A stretch of DNA of 48,630 nucleotides from NCBI GenBank assembly GCA_947487175.1, contig CANKVM010000009.1:1-48630 (forward strand), read 5' to 3'. This document shows positions 17,721-26,585 of the stretch, one piece after another. The notes under the pieces were generated by a model that was not told the DNA's origin, did not search any database, and worked only from the letters and a program-made list of their open reading frames with translations. Origin of the DNA: Flavobacteriales bacterium (GTDB taxonomy: Bacteria; Bacteroidota; Bacteroidia; NS11-12g; UBA955). Made by a program: the position numbers and the translations under genes. The first letter of the stretch is position 1. Every line of letters starts with the position of its first letter.

Positions 17721-20048
17721 ATGAGAAAAACATTTTTTTTCATTATTTTATTGTCTTTAAAATCCTTGGTTTTCGCACAATCTGTGGGTATTACCGGTTG
17801 GGTTTTTGATTATAGTTCGTTAGAGAAAATATCAGGGGCAATTGTTTTAGACGATAAAAGTAATTTTTATTGTGAAACCACCGAACAGGGTTATTATCAA
17901 TTGGTTTCTAAGAAAGGGAAACGCGAAATAGTTTTTGCAGCACCTGGTTATAAAACGCAAAAAATAGTTTTAGACTTAACAGGATCACTCGTAAAGAATG
18001 TTTTTTTAAAACCCGTAGATTTCGATGAAGATGATTCGTCATCTGAGTTCACATCACTATTTAACGATAAAACGAGCTTTTACAAATTACTTCCTAGGCA
18101 AATCAAACAAGGAACATCAATATTTAGTATCAATGATCCTATTAAAATTATTCAATATTTACCTGGTGTTTCGGGGGGGATAGAAGGCCTTTCAGGTTTG
18201 TATGTGCGTGGTAGCAATTCCGATCAAAATTTAATTTTAATGAATGGATTGCCTTTGTATGGAAACGGTCATATTTGGGGATTAATGTCGAATTTCAATC
18301 CTGAAATTATTCAAAGCTGTGATTTTTATAGGGGTGTGGCTCCTGCGAGATATGGCGGCAGAGCGGGAGGAGGAGTTTTGGATGTTCAAACAACTGCAGG
18401 TAGTGCAGAAAATTGGTCGGGTTTAGTAAACGTAGATGTAGCAACATTTAACGTGGCCATTAATGGACCTATCGATAAACAAGGTAAAGTAACCACTTCA
18501 TTGGCATTTAGAAGGAGTTATTTGGATTGGATATTGGGTGATCAAAGCTTTTTGGTAGGAAATGTTCACGATTTTAATTTTAAACTCGGGTATAAGAAGG
18601 ACATCAAAAATCATTTTGATTTTTGGTTTTATAATGGTAGAGATAAGTACGGTGTTAATTTTAGCGCCAATGGTAAAGATTCTATTGGCAGAAGAATTGA
18701 TTTCACCTTAGGAATTGGTGCTGTTTGGCAAAACACTTTGGCAGGGATGAATTATTCACATGTGTTTAATTCAAAACATTATATGAATTTTTCAGCCGGT
18801 TTTTCAAGATATACCTATAAGTTTTCAAATTCAATTACCGGAAACATTTCAACCGATACCACATTTAGTACAGTACAAATCAGCGATATTTCTTTCAGTA
18901 GCATTACTGATTATTCGCTTAAAGCTGATTTCTTTTATATGTTGGGACCTGAAAGCAAATTGAGATATGGTTCGCAGTTGATTGTTCACGACATGAATCC
19001 CAACGCCGAATCATATTATTATAAAAATTCTCAGATAAATAAGGTAATTGACACTACTTACGGGCTGTTTAACAGGAAATTTGTAACGGAATTCTCAAAT
19101 TATGCCGAAATCGAATTTCATCCAAATGAAGGAATGAGTATGAATTTAGGTGGCAGGGTTTGGACGTATTTATCGGCTGATAAAACTTACATGAGATTTG
19201 AACCAAGGTTCATACTAAGTCAACAACTCGAAGGAAAAAAGAGAATTCAACTAGGTTTTTCTGTTGCCAACCAAGGAATCCATCAATTGTCAAGTGTTTC
19301 TGGAATCCTTCCCCAAGATGTTTGGTTTCCAACAACAGGAAATTTTATCCCTCAAAAAACGACACAGTTTACGATTGGATTTTTAAAGCCTTTACATAAC
19401 AGTTTAGAATTTTCTATGGAATATTATTATAAGGATTTCCAAGGAATTACTGAAATTACTGGTGTTGAAGCAGATCAACTACAAAAGTCCTACTGGGAAC
19501 AAACAATTTTACAGGGAACCGGTACTTCACAGGGTTTAGAATTTTTGATAACTAAAAAAACTGGTCAATTAAACGGTATTTTATCATATACAATCAGTGC
19601 AACGGATCGTAAATTTAATGATTTGAACAACGGTGAAAAATTTGATTTCCGTTGGGACAGAACGCATAAATTTAATTTACAAATGGCATATCAGGCTTCA
19701 CCAACCCTAACATTCAATTTTGCTGCAGTTGTGATGTCTGGAAATGCAGTTACTGTGCCAACTTCTAAATATTTCACCACAGATGGCACCATGGTTTTTG
19801 ACTACAGTCAAAAAAATAATTACAAAATGCCTCTTTATAAGAGGGTTGACATAGGATTCACCAAAGAAATAAAACCAGAATTCCATGATGATTACCATGA
19901 ATATTATGGCATCTATTTATATAATTTCTTTGGATGGGATAATCCAGTAATTGCAAGATTTCAAAAAGATGATGTTGGAATTACAAAATTAATGGGAGTG
20001 AGTTATTTTAAATTCGTTCCTTCGGCATTTTATCGTTTACAATTCTAA
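17721..20048 (+). CDS. TonB-dependent receptor with carboxypeptidase-regulatory-like N-terminal domain
   Basis: This 775-residue outer-membrane transporter has a signal peptide (to about residue 20), a CarboxypepD_reg-like beta-sandwich (about 22-95), and a plug domain with LPGVSGGIEGLSGLYVRGS and the LILMNGLPLYG motif (about 145-230). A 22-stranded-type barrel follows, ending in ...YRLQF with the terminal Phe needed for barrel assembly. TonB receptors import substrates using proton-motive energy. The substrate cannot be read from sequence. The DUF4249 lipoprotein 3 nt downstream is the usual Bacteroidota partner of this receptor type. Confidence 0.92.
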   Translation: MRKTFFFIILLSLKSLVFAQSVGITGWVFDYSSLEKISGAIVLDDKSNFYCETTEQGYYQLVSKKGKREIVFAAPGYKTQKIVLDLTGSLVKNVFLKPVDFDEDDSSSEFTSLFNDKTSFYKLLPRQIKQGTSIFSINDPIKIIQYLPGVSGGIEGLSGLYVRGSNSDQNLILMNGLPLYGNGHIWGLMSNFNPEIIQSCDFYRGVAPARYGGRAGGGVLDVQTTAGSAENWSGLVNVDVATFNVAINGPIDKQGKVTTSLAFRRSYLDWILGDQSFLVGNVHDFNFKLGYKKDIKNHFDFWFYNGRDKYGVNFSANGKDSIGRRIDFTLGIGAVWQNTLAGMNYSHVFNSKHYMNFSAGFSRYTYKFSNSITGNISTDTTFSTVQISDISFSSITDYSLKADFFYMLGPESKLRYGSQLIVHDMNPNAESYYYKNSQINKVIDTTYGLFNRKFVTEFSNYAEIEFHPNEGMSMNLGGRVWTYLSADKTYMRFEPRFILSQQLEGKKRIQLGFSVANQGIHQLSSVSGILPQDVWFPTTGNFIPQKTTQFTIGFLKPLHNSLEFSMEYYYKDFQGITEITGVEADQLQKSYWEQTILQGTGTSQGLEFLITKKTGQLNGILSYTISATDRKFNDLNNGEKFDFRWDRTHKFNLQMAYQASPTLTFNFAAVVMSGNAVTVPTSKYFTTDGTMVFDYSQKNNYKMPLYKRVDIGFTKEIKPEFHDDYHEYYGIYLYNFFGWDNPVIARFQKDDVGITKLMGVSYFKFVPSAFYRLQF

Positions 20049-20051
20049 TCT

Positions 20052-20906
20052 ATGAAAAAGTACTTTTTTTTGAGTCTAATTTTTCTATTTCTGTTTGAGA
20101 ACTGTTCAAAAGAACTTGATTCTTCAACCATTAAATATAAAGACAAATTGGTAGTGAATTTATTGGCATATGATAACGACGTTTTGGCTGTACATGTCGG
20201 TAAATCATTATCACTATTTGATTCAACTCCTGAAAAGTTAATAGAAACCGCCAAAGTTTTAGTTACCGATGCGAATGGCGTTGTAAGTCAGTTGAAATTT
20301 GATATGGTTCGCCAAAAGTATATTTCTACATGGATTCCAAAAACGGGAATGAAATATACTTTGCAAGTAGATTATGGCAATTTGAATTCAACCCTGAGTG
20401 ATTTTACTATTCCTATGCTCACATTGAATAACAAAGCAAAATGGACAGATAATACTTCCAAAGATTCTGTAGGTTTCCCAACTGGAACAATTGATTTCAC
20501 AATTAAAGACAATGGAACCGAAAGAAATTATTATGAAATTGGTTTATTTAGATTTGACGACGTTATTTCAGATTGGCTTCCTTTTCCAATAATTTCTGAG
20601 AATCCAGAATTTGTTGACAATCAAGTTAAAAACAAAGAGGGCGCTTTAATTATACAAGATGGCAGTTTTAATGGTCAATCAAAATTGTTAAAATTCACCA
20701 CGCCATACGGTACTGCGGGTACAGCTTATAAATATTTGGTAGTGATTAAGAATTTAAGCGAACAGTATTACAGATATTTTAAATCAATAGACAATTACAA
20801 GCAACAACAAGGTATATTTTCCGAACCGTCGCCAGTTTTTACCAATATTCGCGGTGGAGTTGGTATTTGTGCCGGAGCAAGTATAGTGAAAGATACCATA
20901 CAATAA
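20052..20906 (+). CDS. DUF4249 family lipoprotein
   Basis: This is a 284-residue lipoprotein (lipidated Cys18) with the beta-rich DUF4249 layout: an early VVNLLAY strand, D-A-N-G-V (about 75), and a late G-V-G-I-C-A-G-A stretch. C-S-K-E just after lipidation resembles the Bacteroidota surface-export signal. DUF4249 proteins are encoded beside TonB receptors and are thought to act at the surface as receptor partners, although their biochemical role is not established. It is tightly linked upstream to the receptor (3 nt) and downstream to uvrA (7 nt). Confidence 0.85.
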   Translation: MKKYFFLSLIFLFLFENCSKELDSSTIKYKDKLVVNLLAYDNDVLAVHVGKSLSLFDSTPEKLIETAKVLVTDANGVVSQLKFDMVRQKYISTWIPKTGMKYTLQVDYGNLNSTLSDFTIPMLTLNNKAKWTDNTSKDSVGFPTGTIDFTIKDNGTERNYYEIGLFRFDDVISDWLPFPIISENPEFVDNQVKNKEGALIIQDGSFNGQSKLLKFTTPYGTAGTAYKYLVVIKNLSEQYYRYFKSIDNYKQQQGIFSEPSPVFTNIRGGVGICAGASIVKDTIQ

Positions 20907-20913
20907 AAGACAA

Positions 20914-23727
20914 GTGAAAAAGCAACATTCAGATCATTATATTTTCGTAAAAAATGCGCATCAACACAATCTAAAAGGGATTGATGTTTCAATAAAACAC
21001 AACACATTTACAGTAGTAACCGGGGTTTCCGGTAGCGGAAAATCTTCGTTGGTATTTGATACTTTATTTGCTGAGGGACAAAGACGTTACGTAGAAAGTT
21101 TAAGTTCATATGCCCGCCAGTTTATGGGCAGAATGAAGAAACCTAAGGTTGATTATATTGAGGGACTATGTCCCGCTGTAGCCATTGAGCAAAAGGTAAA
21201 TACACATAATCCCCGCAGTACAGTTGCTACTTCAACGGAAATTTACGATTATTTGAAGCTTCTATTTACCAGAATTGGTAAAACAATTTCTCCAATTTCA
21301 GGCAGAGAAGTTAAACGTGATTCTGTTCAAGATGTAATTAAAGAAGCGAAAACATTAGAAGATGGGAATAGAATTTTGGTGCTAACACCCATCAAACTAG
21401 AAAAAGTTTTAATTACCGATGTTGAAGCATTAAATCAAAAAGGGTTTAGTAGGTTGTTCTTCAATAACGAAGTTTATAGAATTTCTGATGTTTTAGAAGA
21501 AAATATCATTGTTACAAGCCCTGCCTATATTGTTGTTGATCGTTTGCAAATTGATTCTGAAGATGAAAATTCTGAATCACGTATGTTTGATGCAATTGAA
21601 ACTGCTTTTTGGGAGGGCGAAGGCGATTGTGCTATTTTCGTTGACAAAACAAAAGAGCTTAAAGAATTCAACAACCGTTTTGAGTTAGATGGAATTCAAT
21701 TTGAAGTTCCAACCAGAGATTTTTTAAGTTTCAACAACCCCTATGGTGCTTGTAAAACTTGTGAGGGATTTGGTAGCGTTTTGGGTATTGATGAAGATTT
21801 GGTTATACCAGATAAGTCTCTCAGTGTTTATGAAGGTTGCGTGGCTCCTTGGAAAGGCGAAATAATGGGAGAATGGAAAACCCATTTTTTGAAAAAAGCT
21901 GCTGTAATTGATTTCCCAATACACCGTCCTTACCATGATCTAAACTCAGAGGAAAAAGACACACTTTGGAAAGGGAAAAAGGATTTGTTGGGATTAAATG
22001 ACTTCTTCAATCATTTGGAACAGAATTTTTACAAAATTCAATACAGGGTAATGGCTGCTAGATACAGAGGAAAAACTCCTTGTACTGATTGCCTAGGAAC
22101 TCGATTGCGTAAAGAAGCCGGTTATGTGAAACTTGAAAATGTTTCTAACGAAAATTCGATTTCGAGATTCTCAAATATTCAGGAAATTCTGTTAATGCAA
22201 GTTTTAGACGCGCAAAACTTCTTCCATAATTTAGAACTTAGTGCTAAGGATACTGAAATTTCAAATAGAATCATCAATGAAATAAAAACCAGATTGAATT
22301 ACCTGTATGATGTAGGATTGGGTTATTTAAGTTTGAATCGCTTAAGCAATACATTAAGTGGAGGAGAAAGCCAAAGAATTAACTTGGCTACGAATCTTGG
22401 ATCAAATCTTACTGGTTCAATGTATATTCTCGATGAACCGAGTATTGGTTTGCATTCTAGAGATACAGAGAAGTTAATTCAAGTATTAAAAAATCTTCAA
22501 AATGAAGGCAATACCGTAATTGTGGTTGAGCACGACGAAGATGTAATGAAACAGGCCGACCAAATCATAGATATTGGACCAATGGCCGGAAGTTTGGGTG
22601 GTGAATTGATTTATAGCGGCGATTACGAAGGATTAATTAACAACGCACACAGCCTAACTGGAAATTACTTATCAGGTATTCAAGAGATTGAAGTCCCTCA
22701 AAACCCAAGAATATCAATGAATTATTTAGAAATTATTGGTGCCACTGCCAATAATCTAAAGAACATTGATGTAAAAATACCAATTGATTCATTTACTGTG
22801 GTTACTGGAGTTTCTGGCTCAGGTAAAACAACATTAATTAAGCAAATTCTTTATCCTGCATTGGCAAAAGAATTACAACAATTCGTTTCTGTAAAAACAG
22901 GAAGCCACAAGGCCTTGTTGGGAAACAAAAAATTATTAAAAGGAGTTGAACTCGTTGATCAAAATCCAATAGGAAAAAGTTCTCGAAGTAATCCAGTTAC
23001 CTATGTAAAAGCTTACGACGACATTCGTGAGTTATATGCAAATCAACCAACATCGAAATTTAACGGATATAAACCATCGCATTTTTCATTTAACGTTGAC
23101 GGTGGAAGATGTGATAATTGCACCGGAGATGGTGAAACAGTTATTGAAATGCAATTTATGGCCGACATCAAGCTACCTTGTGAAGTTTGTGGTGGCAAGA
23201 GATTTAAAAAAGAAGTATTAGAAGTTGAGTTCAACGAAAAAAGCATTTTTGATGTTTTAGAATTGACGGTTGATGATGCAATTGAATTTTTCCAAAAGGA
23301 AAAAAATATTTCCGACAAATTAAAGCCATTGCAAGATGTTGGTTTGGGCTATGTGAAATTGGGTCAAGGTTCCAACACTTTGAGTGGTGGAGAAGCGCAA
23401 CGTGTGAAATTGGCATTCTACCTAAGTAAAGCCAATCCATTCAAAGAAGGAGGCGCAATGTTTATTTTTGATGAGCCAACAACAGGATTGCATTTTCACG
23501 ATATTAAAAAACTGTTGAAATCATTCAATGCGCTTATTGAAAAGGGAAATACAATAGTTTGTATTGAGCACAATTTAGACGTGGTAAAATGTGCAGATTG
23601 GATTGTTGACTTGGGGCCAGAAGCCGGAGATAAAGGTGGGAACTTGGTTTATCAAGGCCCTCCAATTGGTTTGCTTGAATGTACTGAAAGTGTTACTGCT
23701 CCTTATTTAAAGGAAAAAATCAAATAG
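20914..23727 (+). CDS. uvrA: UvrABC excision repair ATPase subunit UvrA
   Basis: This is a 937-residue UvrA of normal length, which scans for helix-distorting lesions and loads UvrB in nucleotide excision repair. Two ABC ATPase modules are visible: Walker A GVSGSGKSS near residue 40 with signature LSGGESQR near 478, and a second GVSGSGKTT near 633 with LSGGEAQR near 825. Zinc-binding cysteines appear as CKTCEGFG, CTDCLG and CDNC...CEVCGG. The start is GTG at 20914, 7 nt after the DUF4249 stop. That places a DNA-repair gene in the TonB-receptor transcription unit, probably by chance proximity. Confidence 0.98.
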   Translation: MKKQHSDHYIFVKNAHQHNLKGIDVSIKHNTFTVVTGVSGSGKSSLVFDTLFAEGQRRYVESLSSYARQFMGRMKKPKVDYIEGLCPAVAIEQKVNTHNPRSTVATSTEIYDYLKLLFTRIGKTISPISGREVKRDSVQDVIKEAKTLEDGNRILVLTPIKLEKVLITDVEALNQKGFSRLFFNNEVYRISDVLEENIIVTSPAYIVVDRLQIDSEDENSESRMFDAIETAFWEGEGDCAIFVDKTKELKEFNNRFELDGIQFEVPTRDFLSFNNPYGACKTCEGFGSVLGIDEDLVIPDKSLSVYEGCVAPWKGEIMGEWKTHFLKKAAVIDFPIHRPYHDLNSEEKDTLWKGKKDLLGLNDFFNHLEQNFYKIQYRVMAARYRGKTPCTDCLGTRLRKEAGYVKLENVSNENSISRFSNIQEILLMQVLDAQNFFHNLELSAKDTEISNRIINEIKTRLNYLYDVGLGYLSLNRLSNTLSGGESQRINLATNLGSNLTGSMYILDEPSIGLHSRDTEKLIQVLKNLQNEGNTVIVVEHDEDVMKQADQIIDIGPMAGSLGGELIYSGDYEGLINNAHSLTGNYLSGIQEIEVPQNPRISMNYLEIIGATANNLKNIDVKIPIDSFTVVTGVSGSGKTTLIKQILYPALAKELQQFVSVKTGSHKALLGNKKLLKGVELVDQNPIGKSSRSNPVTYVKAYDDIRELYANQPTSKFNGYKPSHFSFNVDGGRCDNCTGDGETVIEMQFMADIKLPCEVCGGKRFKKEVLEVEFNEKSIFDVLELTVDDAIEFFQKEKNISDKLKPLQDVGLGYVKLGQGSNTLSGGEAQRVKLAFYLSKANPFKEGGAMFIFDEPTTGLHFHDIKKLLKSFNALIEKGNTIVCIEHNLDVVKCADWIVDLGPEAGDKGGNLVYQGPPIGLLECTESVTAPYLKEKIK

Positions 23728-23732
23728 AAAAA

Positions 23733-23760
23733 TCCCTCATTATTGAATTAATATGAGGGA
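23733..23760. terminator. Hairpin terminator shared by uvrA and the convergent T9SS gene
   Basis: TCCCTCAT pairs with ATGAGGGA around a 12-nt loop, with A-rich flank before and T-rich flank after. The right arm lies inside the 3' end of the minus-strand gene ending at 23740, so its last codons double as terminator sequence. Confidence 0.65.
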
Positions 23761-26379
23761 ACTTTTTACTTTATTGGCATATTCTAATTTTATTACATAG
23801 GTACCCGAAGCAATGTTTTGAGGTACAATCCAATTGTTATTTTTGTCTAATACAATATTTCCAATTATTGCACCGTTAATGTTAACCAAACTGATTTTTG
23901 ACTGACTAAAGTTAATAACTCCGCCAAAATTAATAGGCTCTCCTTTTGATACAGGATTGGGATTCAATAATAACAAATCTTTATTTTTGTATTGAATTCC
24001 TGAATAATTAAACACATCGAAATTAGCACTATCTGAAGCATAACAAATTACTTGACCAGATTTAATAGTTCTATCTGTCAATGTGAGCTTAATCTTTAAA
24101 TTCTTTTGTGAATAAGCACTTAGATCAGCCAAATATTTAATCAATTTAGAAGAATCAACCAAATTCCCATTGTCAAATAAATTCCATGAATGATAACTTA
24201 ATGTATCTTTAGGGATAAACTCATATTGGAAATTGGTTACGTATTTTGTAGTAAAAGATGCGTCCAAAGGATTTCTTAAATCTGCACGAACAATTTTACC
24301 AGTGGAAGAACAGCCATTGTTGTTTTTTCTAACCAGGTAAAAACTATCGCCTTTGATTAAGTTAATATTGAAACTCGCGGATTTTCCAGCATATGTTTTA
24401 TTACTGTTCATTACATAAAATAAACTATCTCCTGAGTTAACTTTATTCATAGTTACACCCAAAGAATATGATTTAGGTGCATTACAAACAACAAGAGTTT
24501 GTAAATTATCTAGATTCGATGAAGGTGCAAATCCTGTATCAACGGATACTGTAATTGACTTGGATGTGTAACCACAGATTAAATTACTTGAGTCAATAAC
24601 ATCAATTTTGAAAGTTTGATTTTTGTTGATATTGTATAAGAAATTCGTATCGGTTTGAGGTAGATTATTTACTTTGAATCCATATTTGGAATAGTTCCAT
24701 AATCCTTGAACAACTAATTTGTAATTTACATTAATACAAGGTCTGTTTTTTGAATTTGTAACATTAAAAACAACATCATTGCACCCTAAGCCTTGCCCAA
24801 TACTTGTAGCAATTTGGGTAATTCCGCAATATTTAGAGGTTAATGCATAAATCATGATGGTTTTCTTTTGCCCTTGCTGACTAACAATAACATCTTCAAA
24901 TGGTTCTAATTTACCAGAAGTAGGGGTTAACCAAGTTTTACCACTGTCTAATGATATTAAATAAGATGTTGCGTAAGGAACTTTTGTCCAAGTAAATCTA
25001 AATCCATTGGTAGCTTTATTTATCACTGAAACAATTGGCGCAGCTTGAGTATCTGCTCCAAAGTATTTTTTAGTTTGAGGGATACTCACGCAGCCATTTT
25101 TGCTTTTAGCCCATACATTTACGAAATTATTTCCCTTATTAAAATTGATTTTCATCAATGAATCTTTTGAAAAAGGTCCTGATTTAGAAATAACTGAAAA
25201 TGAATCGCTAAAGCCATTGGTGTTTTTTGCTGTAATATTAAGTTTCTGGTTAAAACAATTTGTATCGTTTGTCAAATCAAAAGAAGCAGATAAAACCGGT
25301 TTGGTATTTACGGTAACCAATGTTGGCGTTGATGAAACTGTGCAACCATTTGAAAATTTAGCCGTCACCAAATAAGATCCAGCTTTTTTCACATACATAG
25401 AGGTTGTTTTTTGTCCTGTAGGACTCCATTGATAGGTGTGTCCTGTACTTTGCTTCACTGAAAAGAGCATTGAATCTCCTGAACAAATTGATGCAGTGGC
25501 GGTAGATGGTGTAACCACCGGATTTGTTGCACCTTGAATAACAGTAAATTTCAAAGTGTCGGGCTGAGATTTGCCTTTGGCGTTAGTTGTTTCTAAGATT
25601 GCAATTTTTGCACCGGTAGTTGCATATGTAACCGTTGGGTTTTGTTGGGTTGAACTTGTAATAGATCCACCTGGGAATTTCCAAGAGTATCCTGTTGCAC
25701 TATTGGTTGAAGTTCCGCTAAAAGTTAAAGATTTAGATGAGCAATAAAATGTATCTGATATTGCTGCTTTTGCTTTAGGCAATAATGTTGAAGGAGAAAT
25801 TACAAATTTCTTGGTGTATATATAATCGTCGTTATCACTGCCATTGTTATTTGTAACATTCAATACCAAGTGCATTTTAATATTGCCCATATTAGATGAT
25901 GGTGCTTTCCATTCAAACACCCATGATACAGAATCTGTTGAAACTTTGTTAGTACCAGTGGACGTATGTTCAATGTAACCTCGGGTAGTTGAACCTATTA
26001 ATTGTGTAAATGCAGCAGTTCTCGAATCTTTACTCGTGAAAGTTCCGGCAGGAGTGGGGTAACTCACATTTTGATCTTGTAAAGCGGTTAATTGAAATCC
26101 AAAAACAGATTTACCAGTTTCTTTATATGTAACAGTAATTTTGTATGTAGAATCAGGAATATAGCCACTGCCAGTAAAATTTCCCTTGAGACTAATTTTA
26201 TTATGGTTTGTACCTGAAGTTTGCAAAGAGTATGTACCATGACAGGTAGTACAATTGCTTTCTGAAGGAGCTCCAGTATATGCAGAGGACAAACCATTTG
26301 ACTTACTTTTAATGGTAACCACCGAAAGAGCCAACAAAGAGACGGACAAAACACCAATTTTTAGAATTTTCGAATTCAT
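23740..26379 (-). CDS. T9SS-exported multidomain protein with choice-of-anchor V-like domain and CXXCH motif
   Basis: From the ATG at 26379 this is an 879-residue protein. A signal peptide (to about residue 24) precedes a segment with G-A-P-S-E-S-N-C-T-T-C-H (Cys43, Cys46, His47) and a beta-domain to about 200. This is the arrangement of Bacteroidota choice-of-anchor V / Reeler-like domains, whose CXXCH could bind heme or metal. PKD-like and Ig-like modules follow (about 215-800), including SWKFPGGSITSSTQQNPTVTY. A type A T9SS sorting domain closes the protein (LLLNPNPVSKGEPI to SGTYVIKLEY). An in-frame ATG at 26409 is rejected because a perfect -7 box lies between the two ATGs. Function unknown. 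Confidence 0.8.
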   Translation of the reverse strand: MNSKILKIGVLSVSLLALSVVTIKSKSNGLSSAYTGAPSESNCTTCHGTYSLQTSGTNHNKISLKGNFTGSGYIPDSTYKITVTYKETGKSVFGFQLTALQDQNVSYPTPAGTFTSKDSRTAAFTQLIGSTTRGYIEHTSTGTNKVSTDSVSWVFEWKAPSSNMGNIKMHLVLNVTNNNGSDNDDYIYTKKFVISPSTLLPKAKAAISDTFYCSSKSLTFSGTSTNSATGYSWKFPGGSITSSTQQNPTVTYATTGAKIAILETTNAKGKSQPDTLKFTVIQGATNPVVTPSTATASICSGDSMLFSVKQSTGHTYQWSPTGQKTTSMYVKKAGSYLVTAKFSNGCTVSSTPTLVTVNTKPVLSASFDLTNDTNCFNQKLNITAKNTNGFSDSFSVISKSGPFSKDSLMKINFNKGNNFVNVWAKSKNGCVSIPQTKKYFGADTQAAPIVSVINKATNGFRFTWTKVPYATSYLISLDSGKTWLTPTSGKLEPFEDVIVSQQGQKKTIMIYALTSKYCGITQIATSIGQGLGCNDVVFNVTNSKNRPCINVNYKLVVQGLWNYSKYGFKVNNLPQTDTNFLYNINKNQTFKIDVIDSSNLICGYTSKSITVSVDTGFAPSSNLDNLQTLVVCNAPKSYSLGVTMNKVNSGDSLFYVMNSNKTYAGKSASFNINLIKGDSFYLVRKNNNGCSSTGKIVRADLRNPLDASFTTKYVTNFQYEFIPKDTLSYHSWNLFDNGNLVDSSKLIKYLADLSAYSQKNLKIKLTLTDRTIKSGQVICYASDSANFDVFNYSGIQYKNKDLLLLNPNPVSKGEPINFGGVINFSQSKISLVNINGAIIGNIVLDKNNNWIVPQNIASGTYVIKLEYANKVKSSLILIQ

Positions 26380-26385
26380 ATTCTT

Positions 26386-26393
26386 CAAAATTA
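26386..26393 (-). promoter_or_regulatory. -7 box TAATTTTG, 6 nt from the ATG at 26379
   Basis: The minus strand reads TAATTTTG, matching TAnnTTTG, and ends 6 nt before the ATG at 26379. Transcription would start at or next to the start codon, which also argues against the longer ORF start at 26409. Confidence 0.5.
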
Positions 26394-26549
26394 AATGAAA
26401 TAAATTCATAATTTGAATTGTTTAAAGTTGGATGAATTTAAAATCGTAAATAATGACAATTGTTTAACATAAATTCCATCAAAAGTTAATCATTATTTTT
26501 CAAATGAATGAATTTCATAGAATGATTTCAAACAATCGTCCAACAAGTT

Positions 26550-26580
26550 TTTGAGATATTTGATTTTATGTCTACTTTTG
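26550..26580 (+). promoter_or_regulatory. Promoter of the M16 peptidase gene (TTTG-N19-TACTTTTG)
   Basis: TTTG (26550-26553), a 19-nt spacer and TACTTTTG (26573-26580) form a complete Bacteroidota promoter with the same spacing as the tRNA-Val promoters. The box ends 5 nt before the ATG at 26586, so the mRNA should be leaderless or nearly so. The upstream ATG at 26568 lies inside the promoter and is unlikely to be used. Confidence 0.65.
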
Positions 26581-26585
26581 AAGCT

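Noticed and set aside
26380-26409. Ten-residue N-terminal extension of the 23740-26379 gene
   Set aside because: The segment contains a perfect -7 box and precedes a canonical signal peptide that starts at 26379.
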